64,000 bases of DNA from Allgaiera indica (lineage in GTDB: Bacteria > Pseudomonadota > Alphaproteobacteria > Rhodobacterales > Rhodobacteraceae), in assembly GCF_900106675.1 (NCBI RefSeq), contig NZ_FNOB01000001.1, positions 140,531 through 204,530 of the forward strand, read 5' to 3'. The position numbers and the translations under genes are program-made. Within the stretch, counting starts at the first letter, position 1, and each line of letters starts with the position of its first letter. Shown in pieces: positions 30,548 through 41,748 of this stretch. The notes beneath the pieces were generated by a model. It saw only the letters and a list, made by a program, of their open reading frames with translations, ran no database searches and was not told where the DNA came from.

Positions 30548-32077
30548 ATGGCAACGGAAGTGCGTGTTCCCACGCTGGGTGAAAGCGTCTCGGAAGCCAC
30601 GGTCGCGACCTGGTTCAAGCAGCCGGGCGATGCGGTCGCGGTGGACGAGATGCTGTGCGAACTGGAAACCGACAAGGTCACCGTCGAGGTGCCCAGCCCG
30701 GTTTCCGGCATTCTCGACGAAATCGTCGCCAAGGAAGGCGAAACGGTCGGTGTGAACGCTCTGCTCGCGCAGGTCGCCGAAGAGGGCAAGGCCGGCGCGG
30801 AAGAGCCCCGGCCGCGCAAGACGGCGGATCAGGACACGATTGTTGCAGGCGGCGGAGAAGAGAGCAAGATGGTCGACGTGATGGTGCCCGCGTTGGGCGA
30901 AAGCGTATCCGAGGCGACGGTCGCCACCTGGTTCAAGAAGGAAGGTGAGGCGGTCGCACAGGACGAGATGCTGTGCGAGCTGGAGACCGACAAGGTCTCG
31001 GTCGAGGTGCCGGCGCCCGCCGCGGGCGTGATGGGCAAGATCCTGGTGGGCGAAGGCGAGACCGTCGCCGCAGGCTCGAAACTGGCCGAGATCTCGGCGG
31101 GCGCCTCTGCCGCCGCCTCGGCACCGGCACCGGCCGCGAAGGAAGAAGCGGCCCCCGCCCAGTCCGAGGCGCCCCGGAAGGATGTCGAGGACGCGCCCTC
31201 GGCCAAGAAGGCGATGGCCGATGCGGGTATCGGCCGCGATCAGGTGCAGGGGACCGGCCGCGACGGCCGTGTGATGAAGGACGACGTGGCGCGCGCCGTG
31301 GCCGCGGCTTCCGCGAGCACGACGAAGACCAGCGCCCCGGCCCCGGCGCCGCGCGCCGCGGTGCCCGCCGATGACGCCGCGCGCGAGGAGCGGGTCAAGA
31401 TGACCCGACTGCGCCAGACCATCGCGCGGCGCCTGAAGGACGCGCAGAACACCGCCGCCATGCTGACGACCTATAACGAGGTCGACATGAAGGCGATCAT
31501 GGATCTGCGCAACGAATACAAGGGCGTGTTCGAGAAGAAGCACGGGGTCAAGCTGGGCTTCATGTCGTTCTTCGTGAAGGCCTGCTGCCACGCGCTGGCC
31601 GAAGTCCCCGAAGTCAACGCCGAGATCGACGGCACCGACGTGGTCTACAAGAACTACGTCCACATGGGCGTGGCCGTGGGTACACCGCAGGGCCTGGTGG
31701 TGCCGGTGGTGCGCGACGCCGACCAGATGGGTTTCGCCGCGATCGAGAAGAAGATCGCCGAACTGGGCGCCCGCGCCCGTGACGGCAAGTTGTCGATGGC
31801 CGAGATGCAGGGCGGCTCCTTCACCATCTCGAACGGTGGCGTCTATGGTTCGCTGATGTCCTCGCCGATCCTGAACCCGCCGCAATCGGGGATCCTGGGG
31901 ATGCACAAGATCCAGGAACGCCCGATGGTCGTCGGCGGCCAGATCGTGATCCGGCCGATGATGTATCTGGCGCTCAGCTACGATCACCGCGTGGTCGACG
32001 GCAAAGGCGCGGTGACCTTCCTGGTGCGGGTCAAGGAAGCGCTTGAGGATCCGCGCCGCCTGCTGATGGATCTGTAG
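30548..32077 (+). CDS. sucB: dihydrolipoyllysine succinyltransferase (E2), two lipoyl domains
   Basis: 509 residues, about 100 longer than E. coli SucB because two lipoyl domains are present. The first (about 1-78) has its lipoylated lysine at K43 and the second (about 107-185) at K149, both in ETDKV. The peripheral subunit-binding domain is near 220-255 ([19 protein letters not shown]). The catalytic domain follows, with H480 and D484 in DHRVVDG. Ala/Pro-rich linkers join the parts. Succinyl transfer from the lipoyl arm to CoA is the reaction. The two lipoyl domains are near duplicates of each other. Confidence 0.96.
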   Translation: MATEVRVPTLGESVSEATVATWFKQPGDAVAVDEMLCELETDKVTVEVPSPVSGILDEIVAKEGETVGVNALLAQVAEEGKAGAEEPRPRKTADQDTIVAGGGEESKMVDVMVPALGESVSEATVATWFKKEGEAVAQDEMLCELETDKVSVEVPAPAAGVMGKILVGEGETVAAGSKLAEISAGASAAASAPAPAAKEEAAPAQSEAPRKDVEDAPSAKKAMADAGIGRDQVQGTGRDGRVMKDDVARAVAAASASTTKTSAPAPAPRAAVPADDAAREERVKMTRLRQTIARRLKDAQNTAAMLTTYNEVDMKAIMDLRNEYKGVFEKKHGVKLGFMSFFVKACCHALAEVPEVNAEIDGTDVVYKNYVHMGVAVGTPQGLVVPVVRDADQMGFAAIEKKIAELGARARDGKLSMAEMQGGSFTISNGGVYGSLMSSPILNPPQSGILGMHKIQERPMVVGGQIVIRPMMYLALSYDHRVVDGKGAVTFLVRVKEALEDPRRLLMDL

Positions 32078-32094
32078 TCCATACCCAAGCAATT

Positions 32095-32121
32095 CGGGCC
32101 CCGGCCAGGCGCCGGGGCCCG
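32095..32121 (+). other. 11-bp perfect hairpin after sucB
   Basis: CGGGCCCCGGC (32095-32105) and GCCGGGGCCCG (32111-32121) pair completely around a 5-base loop, 17 bp past the sucB stop. No U run follows, so it looks like an mRNA-stability or processing element that would lower expression of the genes behind it. Confidence 0.65.
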
Positions 32122-32137
32122 CCATTCAGGTTGAGCC

Positions 32138-32533
32138 ATGACCCCTGAACTCAGCGCCCTTGCCGTCGCGATCTTGCTGCACGTCGCCCTTCAGGGCCTC
32201 TTTGCCGTCCGTGCCAATCGCGAACTCGGCCCGCGCTACACCACCGGCCCGCGCGACACCCTGCCCGAGCGCCCGCTGGGCAGCACCACCGCCCGCATCC
32301 AGCGCGCGACGGACAACTCGCTCGACAGCCTGATCCTGTTCGCGCCGGCGGCGTTGATGGTCGGCCTCAGCCACTACGGCGGCCCCATCACCGCGGCGGC
32401 GGCCTGGGTGTTCGTGGCGGCTCGGCTGCTTTATATTCCCGCCTATGCGCTGGGTCTGGCCCCCTGGCGTTCGGCGGTCTGGATGCTGGGACTTGCGGCG
32501 ACAGTGGTTCTGGTCGTGGCCACGCTGGTGTGA
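32138..32533 (+). CDS. MAPEG-family membrane protein 1
   Basis: 131 residues with about four membrane helices. The ERPLGSTTARIQRATDNSLDSL stretch after the first helix, with the R-x-x-x-A-x-x-N pattern, is the MAPEG family signature (membrane-associated proteins in eicosanoid and glutathione metabolism). The bacterial members have no agreed function. It is the first of two MAPEG paralogues between sucB and lpd. Start ATG 32138, with AGGTTGAG upstream. Confidence 0.8.
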   Translation: MTPELSALAVAILLHVALQGLFAVRANRELGPRYTTGPRDTLPERPLGSTTARIQRATDNSLDSLILFAPAALMVGLSHYGGPITAAAAWVFVAARLLYIPAYALGLAPWRSAVWMLGLAATVVLVVATLV

Positions 32534-32675
32534 TCCCATGATCCTTCCGGGCGCAAACGGGCAAAGGGGGGCGTGGCCGACGGGCCGAAGGAAGGCTTGC
32601 CTGTCCGCACGCCGTGCGCGTCGGGGCTGGTGCTGTTATGCTGCCCCCGGTGCCATAGCCTGAAAGGAACGCTTC

Positions 32676-33065
32676 ATGTTCACCGACGAACTCGGCATTC
32701 TCGCCCTCTACGGTCTTTTTGTCTGCCTCGTCCTGTTCTTGCAGGTCTCCGGCGCGGCGACGCAGTTCGACATGGGCTATCTGCTGTCCTCGCGCGATGA
32801 GAAGCGCACCCTCGAAGGGATGGTCGGCCGCATGGAGCGCGCGCTGAACAATTCGATCGTCGCGCTGGCACTGTTTGCCCCGCCGATCCTGATCCTGGCG
32901 CTGCGTCAGCATGGCGACGGCCTTAGCCTGGTCGGGGCCCAGATCTTCCTGATCGCGCGCATCCTGTATGTTCCGGCCTATGTGTTCAATCTGATCGGTC
33001 TGCGCACCCTGCTGTGGCTGGCGGGTTTTGCCTGCACCATCGGTCTTTACCTGCTGGCGCTATGA
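32676..33065 (+). CDS. MAPEG-family membrane protein 2
   Basis: 129 residues, four hydrophobic segments. GRMERALNNSIVALALFAP is the MAPEG signature, aligned with the first copy, and the final helix and length match it, so the two are probably an old tandem duplication. AAAGGAACGC precedes ATG 32676. Its stop overlaps the next start (ATGA at 33062-33065). The role in the 2-oxoglutarate dehydrogenase operon is unknown. Confidence 0.8.
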   Translation: MFTDELGILALYGLFVCLVLFLQVSGAATQFDMGYLLSSRDEKRTLEGMVGRMERALNNSIVALALFAPPILILALRQHGDGLSLVGAQIFLIARILYVPAYVFNLIGLRTLLWLAGFACTIGLYLLAL

Positions 33066-33569
33066 TGCTGTCCAAGGCCCGCCCCCTCTGCCGTGCCATC
33101 CAGGCCCTCGCGCTGCTCGCGCTGCTTGCCAGCATCGGCGCGATGGGGCTTTTCGGCACGCCGCCCTTAGGGAGGGCCGGGGCGACGCTGCTGGCGTTGC
33201 TGGCGATCGCGCTGCTGGTGACGGCGGGCCTGGGGTTGCGCAGGCTTGCCGAATTGCGCGCCTACGCCGTGCCGGAATTCGAGGCCGCCCTGCTGCGGTC
33301 GATCATCGGCGGGATGATCTTTCTCGCGGCGGTCTATCACCTGTCCTGGGTCATGCGTACCTTCGCCATCATCCACGTCTCGTTGGACCGGTTGATGCCG
33401 CTTTGGGCGGACCATGTGCTGGGCCTCGCCCCAAGTGTTCTGATCGTGCTCGCGGCGGAACGGATCCTGCGCCACACCCCCGGCGCCGACGGATTCCGCA
33501 CCGCCGGCAAATTGAAATCCTTCCGGCCACGCGCCGGACAGACAAAGAAGAAATCCAAAGGAGGCCTTC

Positions 33570-33577
<8 letters not shown>
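33062..33577 (+). CDS. hypothetical membrane protein upstream of lpd
   Basis: 171 residues with about four hydrophobic segments (near 12-30, 42-60, 83-105 and 120-138) and a basic tail ending in a Lys-rich KKKSKGG stretch. I do not recognise the family. ATG 33062 overlaps the MAPEG stop by 4 bp, and its own stop overlaps the lpd start by 8 bp, so it is tightly packed in the operon and surely translated. Cytoplasmic tail positively charged, consistent with positive-inside topology. Confidence 0.7.
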
Positions 33578-34958
<1,381 letters not shown>

Positions 34959-34964
34959 TCAACG

Positions 34965-34992
34965 GGGGGCGCGCGGCCGTCCGGGCGCCCCC
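34965..34992 (+). terminator. GC hairpin at the end of the lpd operon
   Basis: GGGGGCGC (34965-34972) and GCGCCCCC (34985-34992) form an 8-bp stem 6 bp after the lpd stop. No U run follows, so termination is not certain. A run of ten C lies a little further on (35015-35024), before nadE. Confidence 0.38.
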
Positions 34993-35114
34993 ACTGCCCC
35001 ATTTGCGGGCGCCGCCCCCCCCCCGCGCCTCCGGCCGGCTGGGGCACCGGGGTACAACCGGCTTTCCCTTCGCCCCCGTTGTGCTTAAAGATCGCCCGGA
35101 CTTAGGGGCAGGAC

Positions 35115-36773
35115 ATGACCGAGACATTCCGGATCACACTGGCGCAGCTTAACCCCACGGTCGGGGCGCTGGCCGCCAATGCAGAAAAGGCCTATGCGGC
35201 CTGGGCGCGGGGCCGCGACGCCGGCAGCGATTTCGTCGCGCTGCCCGAGATGTTCCTGACCGGCTACCAGACCCAGGACCTGGTGCGCCGCCCCGCCTTC
35301 CAACGCGATGCGATCTGCGCCCTGGACGCCCTGGCCGAACGCTGCGCCGATGGCCCGCCGCTTGGCATCGGCGCCCCCTGGGTCGAGGGCGCGGCGCTTT
35401 ACAATGCCTATCTCGTCTTGCAGGGCGGCAAGATGATTGCGCGGATGCTCAAGCACGAATTGCCCAACGACGATGTCTTCGACGAGGTTCGCCTGTTCAC
35501 CTCCGGCCCGATATCGGGGCCGGTGCGGATAGGACCGCTGCGGCTGGGCATCCCGGTCTGCGAGGACGCCTGGCACCCCGACGTGGCCGAGACCCTGGCC
35601 GAAACCGGGGCCGAGGTGCTGTTCGTGCCCAACGGATCGCCCTATCGGCGCGGCAAACGCGATTTGCGGTTGAACGTGACGGTGGCACGGGTGGTCGAGA
35701 CCGGGCTGCCGCTGATCTACCTCAACACCGTGGGCGGGCAGGACGATCAGGTCTTCGACGGTGCCAGTTTCGCTCTGAACCCGGGCGGCGAACTGGCGAT
35801 GCAACTCGCGCCCTTCGAGGAGGTGATCGAGGAGATCACGCTGAAGCACGGGCCGGAGGGCTGGCGCGTGGCGCAGGCGCCCGAGGTCGCGCTGCCCGAC
35901 GAATGGGAACAGGACTACCACGCCATGGTGCTGTCCTTGCGCGATTATCTGGGAAAGTCTGGCTTTTCCTCTGTGGTGCTGGGCCTGTCGGGGGGCATCG
36001 ATTCCGCGCTGGTGGCGACGATCGCCGCTGATGCGGTGGGGCCAAAGAACGTGCATTGCGTGATGCTGCCGTCTGAATTCACCTCGCAGGGCTCGCTGGA
36101 CGATGCGGCCGCGGTGGCGGGGGCGCTGGGCTGCCGGCTGGACACGGTGCATATCGAGGCCGCGCGCGGCGCCGTGGGCGAGGCGCTGGCGCATCTGTTT
36201 CAGGGCACCCGCCCCGACGTGACCGAGGAAAACATCCAGTCACGCCTGCGCGGACTGATGCTGATGGCGCTGTCGAACAAGTTCGGAGAGATGCTGCTGA
36301 CCACCGGCAACAAATCCGAAATGGCGGTGGGCTATGCCACGATCTATGGCGACATGGCCGGCGGCTACAACCCGATCAAGGACCTTTACAAGACCCGGGT
36401 GTTTCAGACCTGCCGCTGGCGCAACGCCAACCACCGCCCCTGGATGATGGGCCCGGCCGGCGAGGTGATCGCGCCGCGCATCATCGACAAGCCGCCCTCG
36501 GCCGAGCTGCGCGCCGAGCAGAAAGACGAAGACAGTCTGCCGCCCTACGAGGTGCTGGATGCCATCCTAGAGCGGCTGATCGAGGGCCAGCAATCCATCG
36601 CCGAAATCGTCGAGGCGGGATTTGATCGTGCGACCGTCGAGCGCGTCGAGCATCTGCTTTATATCAGCGAGTGGAAGCGGTTCCAGTCGGCGCCCGGCAC
36701 GCGGCTGTCGACCATGGCCTTCTGGCTGGATCGGCGCTACCCGATCGTCAACCGATGGCGTGATCGTGGATAG
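35115..36773 (+). CDS. nadE: glutamine-hydrolysing NAD+ synthase
   Basis: 552 residues in two domains. The N-terminal nitrilase-type glutaminase (about 1-260) has the triad E45 (PEMFLTGY), K113 (KHELPN) and C149 (VCEDAW), releasing ammonia from glutamine. The C-terminal synthetase (about 270-552) has the pyrophosphatase loop [11 protein letters not shown] near 290 and [20 protein letters not shown] near 400, and amidates nicotinate adenine dinucleotide. Start ATG 35115, with GGGGCAGG upstream. Separate from the lpd operon by 156 bp. Confidence 0.96.
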   Translation: MTETFRITLAQLNPTVGALAANAEKAYAAWARGRDAGSDFVALPEMFLTGYQTQDLVRRPAFQRDAICALDALAERCADGPPLGIGAPWVEGAALYNAYLVLQGGKMIARMLKHELPNDDVFDEVRLFTSGPISGPVRIGPLRLGIPVCEDAWHPDVAETLAETGAEVLFVPNGSPYRRGKRDLRLNVTVARVVETGLPLIYLNTVGGQDDQVFDGASFALNPGGELAMQLAPFEEVIEEITLKHGPEGWRVAQAPEVALPDEWEQDYHAMVLSLRDYLGKSGFSSVVLGLSGGIDSALVATIAADAVGPKNVHCVMLPSEFTSQGSLDDAAAVAGALGCRLDTVHIEAARGAVGEALAHLFQGTRPDVTEENIQSRLRGLMLMALSNKFGEMLLTTGNKSEMAVGYATIYGDMAGGYNPIKDLYKTRVFQTCRWRNANHRPWMMGPAGEVIAPRIIDKPPSAELRAEQKDEDSLPPYEVLDAILERLIEGQQSIAEIVEAGFDRATVERVEHLLYISEWKRFQSAPGTRLSTMAFWLDRRYPIVNRWRDRG

Positions 36774-36880
36774 GGCAAGTTCCGTGCATCAGCGCACATA
36801 AGCCGCGCGATCTTTTGCAGTTTACCACAGAGGCGCACGATATAGTTTCCTTAGGGACAGCCCCGCATAGGAGATGCATC

Positions 36881-37474
36881 ATGTCCGCAGTGAAACTTGC
36901 GATCATCTATTACTCGACCTACGGCACCAACCACCAGATGGCCGAAATCGCCGCCGAGGCGGCCCGCGCGGCCGGCGCCGAAGTGCGGCTTCTGAAAGTC
37001 GCCGAGACCGCGCCGAAGGAGGTCGTGGCCGGCCAGGATGCCTGGGCCGCGCATGCCGAGAAGACCTCGGATGTCCCGACTGTCAGCCATGACGACATGG
37101 TATGGGCTGATGCCTATCTGTTCTCGGCCCCCACCCGCTACGGTTCGGCGCCGTCGCAGCTGCGCGCCTTCATCGATACGCTGGGCCCGCTTTGGCAGCA
37201 GGGCAAGCTGGCGAACAAGGCGGTCAGCGCGATGACCTCGGCCTCGACCCCCCATGGCGGGCAGGAGGCGACGACGCTGGGTCTTTACACCAGCTTCATG
37301 CATTGGGGCGCGCTGATCGTGGCGCCGGGATACACGCATGAGAAGATCTTCGTGACCGGCAACCCCTATGGCTACAGCCACAAGCAGGGCGACGCCTTCG
37401 ATGACACCGCGAAGACGGTGATCGGCCATCAGGCGAAGCGTCTGGTCGAGGTGGCGGGCAAGCTGACGGCCTGA
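36881..37474 (+). CDS. wrbA: NAD(P)H:quinone oxidoreductase, WrbA type
   Basis: 197 residues from ATG 36881, with TAGGAG 8 bases upstream; the frame extends upstream to 36815 but without a site. FMN flavodoxin-fold quinone reductase: [12 protein letters not shown] is the FMN phosphate loop, SAPTRYGS and [11 protein letters not shown] are the other FMN-binding segments, all diagnostic of WrbA. Two-electron reduction of quinones in oxidative stress. A TATAGT hexamer at 36841-36846 could be its -10 box; no -35 at normal spacing. Convergent with the M20 hydrolase gene. Confidence 0.94.
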   Translation: MSAVKLAIIYYSTYGTNHQMAEIAAEAARAAGAEVRLLKVAETAPKEVVAGQDAWAAHAEKTSDVPTVSHDDMVWADAYLFSAPTRYGSAPSQLRAFIDTLGPLWQQGKLANKAVSAMTSASTPHGGQEATTLGLYTSFMHWGALIVAPGYTHEKIFVTGNPYGYSHKQGDAFDDTAKTVIGHQAKRLVEVAGKLTA

Positions 37475-37510
37475 CTTACGGCCTGACGCGGGCATCTCTT
37501 GCGTGATCCG

Positions 37511-37532
37511 CGCCCCGGCCCCGGTCGGGGCG
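37511..37532. terminator. hairpin between convergent wrbA and the M20 gene
   Basis: CGCCCCG (37511-37517) and CGGGGCG (37526-37532) pair around an 8-base loop, six bases before the M20 stop. No T run on either strand. Weak candidate for a shared terminator. Confidence 0.3.
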
Positions 37533-37537
37533 TGCGG

Positions 37538-38821
37538 CTATTGCGGCAGCAGCAATTCGCCCAGGGTCAGGGCCATGACGCGGGCCGCGTCCATCATGTC
37601 TTCGACCCCGATCCATTCATCCGGCTGATGCGCCAGATCCAGGATCCCCGGCCCATAGGCGATGCAGTTCTTCAGCTTGCCGATCCGGTCGATATGCTTC
37701 TGATCGTAGGTCCCGGGCGAGACGACATAGCCCGCCTCGCGGTCCAGCACCGTCTGGATCGCGCGCGCCACCGAACGCACCACCGGCGCCTCGCGATCGG
37801 TCATCGAGGGGACCACCTCGAACAGGTCGCGGAGGTCGTATTCGAACGTCGGCCGCTTTGCCTTCACCCGTTCCAGCAGGCGGGTGATCTCGGCCTTCAC
37901 CTCGTCCAGATCCTCCTCGATCAGGAAGCGCCGGTCGATCACGATGCGGCAGCGGTCGGCGACGCAGGCCGACGGGAAGCCGGTGTAATCGGCCTCCTGC
38001 TCGGGCTCTCCGCCGTGGATCGAGTTGATGTTCAAGGTCGATTGCCGCGCGCCCTCGGGGATTACCGGCATCGCGGTGTGCTTGGTGGCAAGCAGCGGGT
38101 AAAGGACCTCTTCGATCTCTTCCAGCACCGCGCCCATGTGGCGGATCGCGCTGTCGCCCAGAAAGGGCATCGAGCCATGGGCGATGCGGCCCTTGGTCTC
38201 GATCTCGGCCCACCAGACGCCACGGTGACCCAGGCAGATGCTGTCCTTGTGCAGGGGTTCGGGGATGATGACGTGCTGCACGCGATCGGGCGCGAAGAAG
38301 CCCTGTTCGGCCAGATAGGCGACGCCACCGAAACCGCCAGATTCCTCATCCGCGGTAGCCGAGATCTCGATCGCGCCGGCGTGGTCGGGATGGGCGGCGA
38401 TGAACGCCTCGGCCGCGATGATCGAGGCGGCGATGCCGCCCTTCATGTCGCAGGTGCCGCGGCCATAGATGCGGTCGCCGTCCAGTTCCGCGCCAAAGGG
38501 ATCGCGGGTCCAGCCGTGGCCGACCTCGACCACGTCGTGATGGCCGTTGAAATGCACGCAATCGCCGGGGCGCGTGCCCTCGCGCCGGGCGATCAGGTTC
38601 CAGCGGGGGTATTTGTCGCTGTCAGCCGGCGCGCCCTTTGCCCGGATCATCTGGCAGTCGAACCCGCGCGCGCCTAGGTAGCGGTCGAGATAGGCGCAGA
38701 TATCATGATAGTGGCGCCCCGGCGGGTTGAGCGTTGGGATGCGCACGAGATCCTGCGTCAGCGCGACCAGCGCGTCGCGGCGGCGTTCCAGTTCCCGGTA
38801 GAGGCGATCATCTTGCGGCAT
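37538..38821 (-). CDS. M20-family metallohydrolase (ArgE/DapE type)
   Basis: 427 residues from ATG 38821; a TTG at 38827 is also in frame. Zinc-dependent amidohydrolase: metal ligands are visible in NGHHDVV, RGTCDMKGG and ADEESGG (ligand plus general base glutamate), with the last ligand in LAHQPDEWI near the end. The family covers acetylornithine deacetylase, succinyl-diaminopimelate desuccinylase and allantoate or N-carbamoyl amide hydrolases. It lies next to purine-degradation genes, so a ureido substrate is possible, but the sequence does not decide. It is followed by nothing on its strand. Confidence 0.85.
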   Translation of the reverse strand: MPQDDRLYRELERRRDALVALTQDLVRIPTLNPPGRHYHDICAYLDRYLGARGFDCQMIRAKGAPADSDKYPRWNLIARREGTRPGDCVHFNGHHDVVEVGHGWTRDPFGAELDGDRIYGRGTCDMKGGIAASIIAAEAFIAAHPDHAGAIEISATADEESGGFGGVAYLAEQGFFAPDRVQHVIIPEPLHKDSICLGHRGVWWAEIETKGRIAHGSMPFLGDSAIRHMGAVLEEIEEVLYPLLATKHTAMPVIPEGARQSTLNINSIHGGEPEQEADYTGFPSACVADRCRIVIDRRFLIEEDLDEVKAEITRLLERVKAKRPTFEYDLRDLFEVVPSMTDREAPVVRSVARAIQTVLDREAGYVVSPGTYDQKHIDRIGKLKNCIAYGPGILDLAHQPDEWIGVEDMMDAARVMALTLGELLLPQ

Positions 38822-38931
38822 GCGCAAAGCCTATTGCGGCCCGAGGGACACCGCAATGGGGGTTGCGTCATGGTGGACTGCGTCGTCGCCCGGCAAGGGC
38901 GCTTTCCCGCCCGCGGCGATGCGGGGGCGTT

Positions 38932-39423
38932 TCAAGGTTTGGTCACGATGTAAGGCGTGTCGAACCAATGTTCCTGAAGGTTCGCGCCCTCGCCGATACG
39001 GTCGACCACGGCGAAAAGACCGGGGGCGTGCAGCGGTGTCAGCACGCCATGCCAGGTGCCGCGGTGCAGGTTGATCGCCTGTCCGGGCGCGGTCAGGAAA
39101 GCGCGCGGCATCGCCGGCACCCCGTCCGCGTCCGGCGCGACGACCACCAGAAAGGGATGTTCGTGCATCGGCAGGAAGGCCTGGCTGCCCTCGGGGTGGC
39201 GCTCGACCATCTGCAGGCTGTAGGGCAGGCTGCGCGGCTCGGCCCGGAACAGGCTGATCCCGGCGCGTCCGCCGGAGCCGAAATCAAGCCGCGCCCGGTC
39301 GTGCCAGCGCCCGCAAAGTCCCTGATTGATAATCTTGTCGGGTGCGCCCGACGCGTCGAGCACATCGCCAAAGGGGGCGAAGGCGGCGGCGGTGAGCGGT
39401 TCGGGCGTGAGCGTGCGGGTCAT
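38932..39423 (-). CDS. allA: ureidoglycolate lyase
   Basis: 163 residues from ATG 39423. Cleaves ureidoglycolate to glyoxylate and urea, the last step of the allantoin route. The HEHPFLVVVAP segment and LHRGTWHGVLTPL near the C-terminus, with their histidines, are the cupin-like core conserved in AllA. Length matches. It follows allE on the same strand after 70 bp occupied by repeat copy E. The frame continues upstream through the repeat to 39516, but that part is not AllA-like. Confidence 0.92.
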   Translation of the reverse strand: MTRTLTPEPLTAAAFAPFGDVLDASGAPDKIINQGLCGRWHDRARLDFGSGGRAGISLFRAEPRSLPYSLQMVERHPEGSQAFLPMHEHPFLVVVAPDADGVPAMPRAFLTAPGQAINLHRGTWHGVLTPLHAPGLFAVVDRIGEGANLQEHWFDTPYIVTKP

Positions 39424-39428
39424 GCGCC

Positions 39429-39487
39429 GGCGGCGGGGGGCTGTCTGCCCCCCGCACCCCCCGAGAGTATTTTTGCCAAGATGAAAG
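39429..39487 (+). repeat. dispersed GC-hairpin/AT-tail repeat, copy E
   Basis: Stem GGGGGGC-TGTCT-GCCCCCC, C-rich link, GAGAGTATTT and GCCAAGATGAAAG. It lies between allE and allA, which are both on the minus strand, so this copy is inside an operon and in the opposite orientation. Confidence 0.85.
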
Positions 39488-39493
39488 TGCGTA

Positions 39494-40336
39494 TCATCCT
39501 GGGGCCCCGAAGGCACCGGGGCCGCGCAGGTTGGCGTGGCGATTCACGTCCTTGTAGAGCAGGTAGCGGAAAGGGCCGGGGCCGGCGGCGTAGCAGGCTT
39601 GGGGGCAATAGGCGCGCAGCCACATGAAATCGCCCGCCTCGACCTCGACCCAGTCGCGGTTGAGCTTATAGGCCGCGCGGCCCTCAAGCACGTAGAGACC
39701 ATGCTCCATCACATGGGTTTCCTCGAAGGGGATCAGGCCGCCGGGCTGGAAGGTGACGATGTTGACATGCATGTCGTGGCGCAGATCGTCGGGGGCGACG
39801 AAGCGGGTGGTGGCCCAGCGCCCCCCGGTGTCGGGCATCGGGATCGGGGCGATATCGGCCTCGTTGGCGACGAAGGCCCCGGGGGCGGGCAGGCCCGGGG
39901 CGGGTTGATAGAGCTTGCGGATCCAGTGGAAGCGCAGGGGGGTGTCGCCGGGGTTCGCCACGCGCCAATCGCTGCCGGGCGGGAGATAGGCATAGCCGCC
40001 GGGGCCCAGTGCATGGGCCCGACCTGCGAGGATCAGCGTCATCGCGCCCTCGGTAACGAACAGCACATGCTGGGCGCCGATTTCGGAATCGGGCGCGTCG
40101 GAACCGCCGCCGGGGGCGACCTCCATCACATATTGGCTGAAGGTTTCGGCGAAACCCGAAAGCGGCCGCGCGATGATCCAGGCGCGGGTGCCGGTCCAGC
40201 CCGGCAGGAAGGAGGTGACGATGTCAGAGAACACCCCCTTTGGGATCACCGCATAGGCCTCGGTGAAGACCGCGCGGCCAGTCATCAGCGCGGTCTGTGG
40301 CGGCAGGCCGCCATGCGGGGCGTAGTAATTGCTCAT
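39494..40336 (-). CDS. allE: (S)-ureidoglycine aminohydrolase
   Basis: 280 residues, bicupin protein. It converts ureidoglycine to ureidoglycolate with release of ammonia, using Mn2+. The N-terminal cupin has QYVMEVAPGGGSDAPD and the C-terminal cupin has PFEETHVMEHGLYVLEG, with the His and Glu ligands for metal. The first residues MSNYYAPHGGLPPQ are typical of the family. Its start overlaps the puuE-uraD stop by 4 bp, so these are coupled. Confidence 0.92.
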   Translation of the reverse strand: MSNYYAPHGGLPPQTALMTGRAVFTEAYAVIPKGVFSDIVTSFLPGWTGTRAWIIARPLSGFAETFSQYVMEVAPGGGSDAPDSEIGAQHVLFVTEGAMTLILAGRAHALGPGGYAYLPPGSDWRVANPGDTPLRFHWIRKLYQPAPGLPAPGAFVANEADIAPIPMPDTGGRWATTRFVAPDDLRHDMHVNIVTFQPGGLIPFEETHVMEHGLYVLEGRAAYKLNRDWVEVEAGDFMWLRAYCPQACYAAGPGPFRYLLYKDVNRHANLRGPGAFGAPG

Positions 40337-41748
40337 GCCAGCATGTCCTTCAGGCGCAGTTCCGCGATACGTTCGACCTGGGTGCAGGCCTCGGCGAATT
40401 CGGCGTCGCTGTCGTTGGCAAGGCGGCGCTCAAAGGCCGCAAGGATGCCCGCCTTGTCATGGTCGCGCACCGCGATGATGAAGGGAAATCCGTGCTTTTC
40501 CATGTATCTGGCGTTCAGATCCTCGAAACGAGCGCGCTCGGCATCGGTCAGGGCGTCAAGCCCTGCGCTGGCCTGTTCTCTGGTCGAATCCGCGGTCAGC
40601 CGCCGGGCCTGGGCAAGCTTTCCGGCCAGGTCCGGGTGGGCCTTGAGCACGCCCAGCCGTTCCTCGGGGCGTGCGGCGCGGAAGATGCGGCACAGCGCGC
40701 TGTGTACGCCGGTCGGCGTGTCATGCGCCGGGCCCAGTTCCAGTCCCCAGGCGCGGTCGGCGATCCAGGGGGAATGTTCGAACACACCCCCGAAGCGCGC
40801 GACAAAGCTGTCGCGCGACATGGCCGAGGGGCGCTCGAGCCGCCGGTGGGGGTGGTGCCGGGCCCAGTGGCGCGCGATGTCGAGGCGGCGCGGGAACCAG
40901 ACGCCCTCATGCGCCATCGCATGATCGAGGAACCGCGACAGCCCGGCGATCTTTCCCGGGCGCCCGATCAGACGGTTGTGCAGCCCGATCGACATCATCT
41001 TCGCCGCCCCCGCCGCGCCCTCGGCATAGAGCACGTCGAAGGCGTCGCGCAGATAGGTGAAGAACTGTTCCCCCGTGATCCAGCCGGGCGAGGTGGCGAA
41101 GCGCATGTCGTTGGCTTCCAGCGTGTAGGGGATGATCAGCTGGTCTCGGTCCCCGACCTCGATCCAGTGGGGCAGGTCGTCGTCATAGGTGTCGGAGATA
41201 TAGGCGAACCCGCCCTCCTCGGCCGCCAGGCGCACGGTATTGGCGCTGCAGCGCCCGGTGTACCAGCCCAGCGGGCGTTCTCCGACCACCTCGGTATGCA
41301 GGCGGATGGCTTGCGCGATGGCGGCGCGTTCCTCGGCCTCGGGCATGTCCTTGTGCTCGACCCATTTCAGGCCGTGAGAGGCGATCTCCCACCCTGCCGC
41401 CTTCATCGCCGCGACCTGTTCGGGCGCGCGGGCGAGTGCGGTGGCGACGCCATAGATCGTCAGCGGGATGTCGCGGGCGGTGAACAGACGGTGCAGGCGC
41501 CAGAACCCGGCCCGGGCGCCGTATTCGTAGATCGATTCCATGTTCCAGTGGCGCTGGCCCGGCCACGGCGCGGCGCCGGCGATGTCGGACAGGAAGGCCT
41601 CGGACGCCGCGTCGCCGTGGAGGATGGAATTCTCGCCACCCTCCTCGTAGTTCAGCACGATCTGCACCGCGATCTTCGCGCCGCCTGGCCAGGCGGCATC
41701 GGGCGGGTTGGCGCCGTATCCCAGCATGTTGCGCGGATAGCGGTTCAT
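40333..41748 (-). CDS. puuE-uraD: bifunctional allantoinase / OHCU decarboxylase fusion
   Basis: 471 residues made of two enzymes. Residues 1-305 are a NodB-like, PuuE-type allantoinase (cofactor-independent; NYEEGGENS, SHGLKWVEH and a late SIGLHNRLIGRPG). Residues 312-471 are 2-oxo-4-hydroxy-4-carboxy-5-ureidoimidazoline decarboxylase (UraD), with the catalytic histidine in FEHSPWIAD and SALCRIFRA, AHPDLAGKLA following. So one chain performs both making (S)-allantoin from OHCU and opening it to allantoate. The order is allE downstream, uraH divergent. Start ATG 41748, with GGGAGAC upstream. Confidence 0.93.
   Translation of the reverse strand: MNRYPRNMLGYGANPPDAAWPGGAKIAVQIVLNYEEGGENSILHGDAASEAFLSDIAGAAPWPGQRHWNMESIYEYGARAGFWRLHRLFTARDIPLTIYGVATALARAPEQVAAMKAAGWEIASHGLKWVEHKDMPEAEERAAIAQAIRLHTEVVGERPLGWYTGRCSANTVRLAAEEGGFAYISDTYDDDLPHWIEVGDRDQLIIPYTLEANDMRFATSPGWITGEQFFTYLRDAFDVLYAEGAAGAAKMMSIGLHNRLIGRPGKIAGLSRFLDHAMAHEGVWFPRRLDIARHWARHHPHRRLERPSAMSRDSFVARFGGVFEHSPWIADRAWGLELGPAHDTPTGVHSALCRIFRAARPEERLGVLKAHPDLAGKLAQARRLTADSTREQASAGLDALTDAERARFEDLNARYMEKHGFPFIIAVRDHDKAGILAAFERRLANDSDAEFAEACTQVERIAELRLKDMLA

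Noticed and set aside
27553..30819. A 1088-codon open frame on the minus strand opposite sucA.
   Set aside because: Shadow of sucA codon usage; His/Leu/Gln-rich, no domain, no ribosome site.
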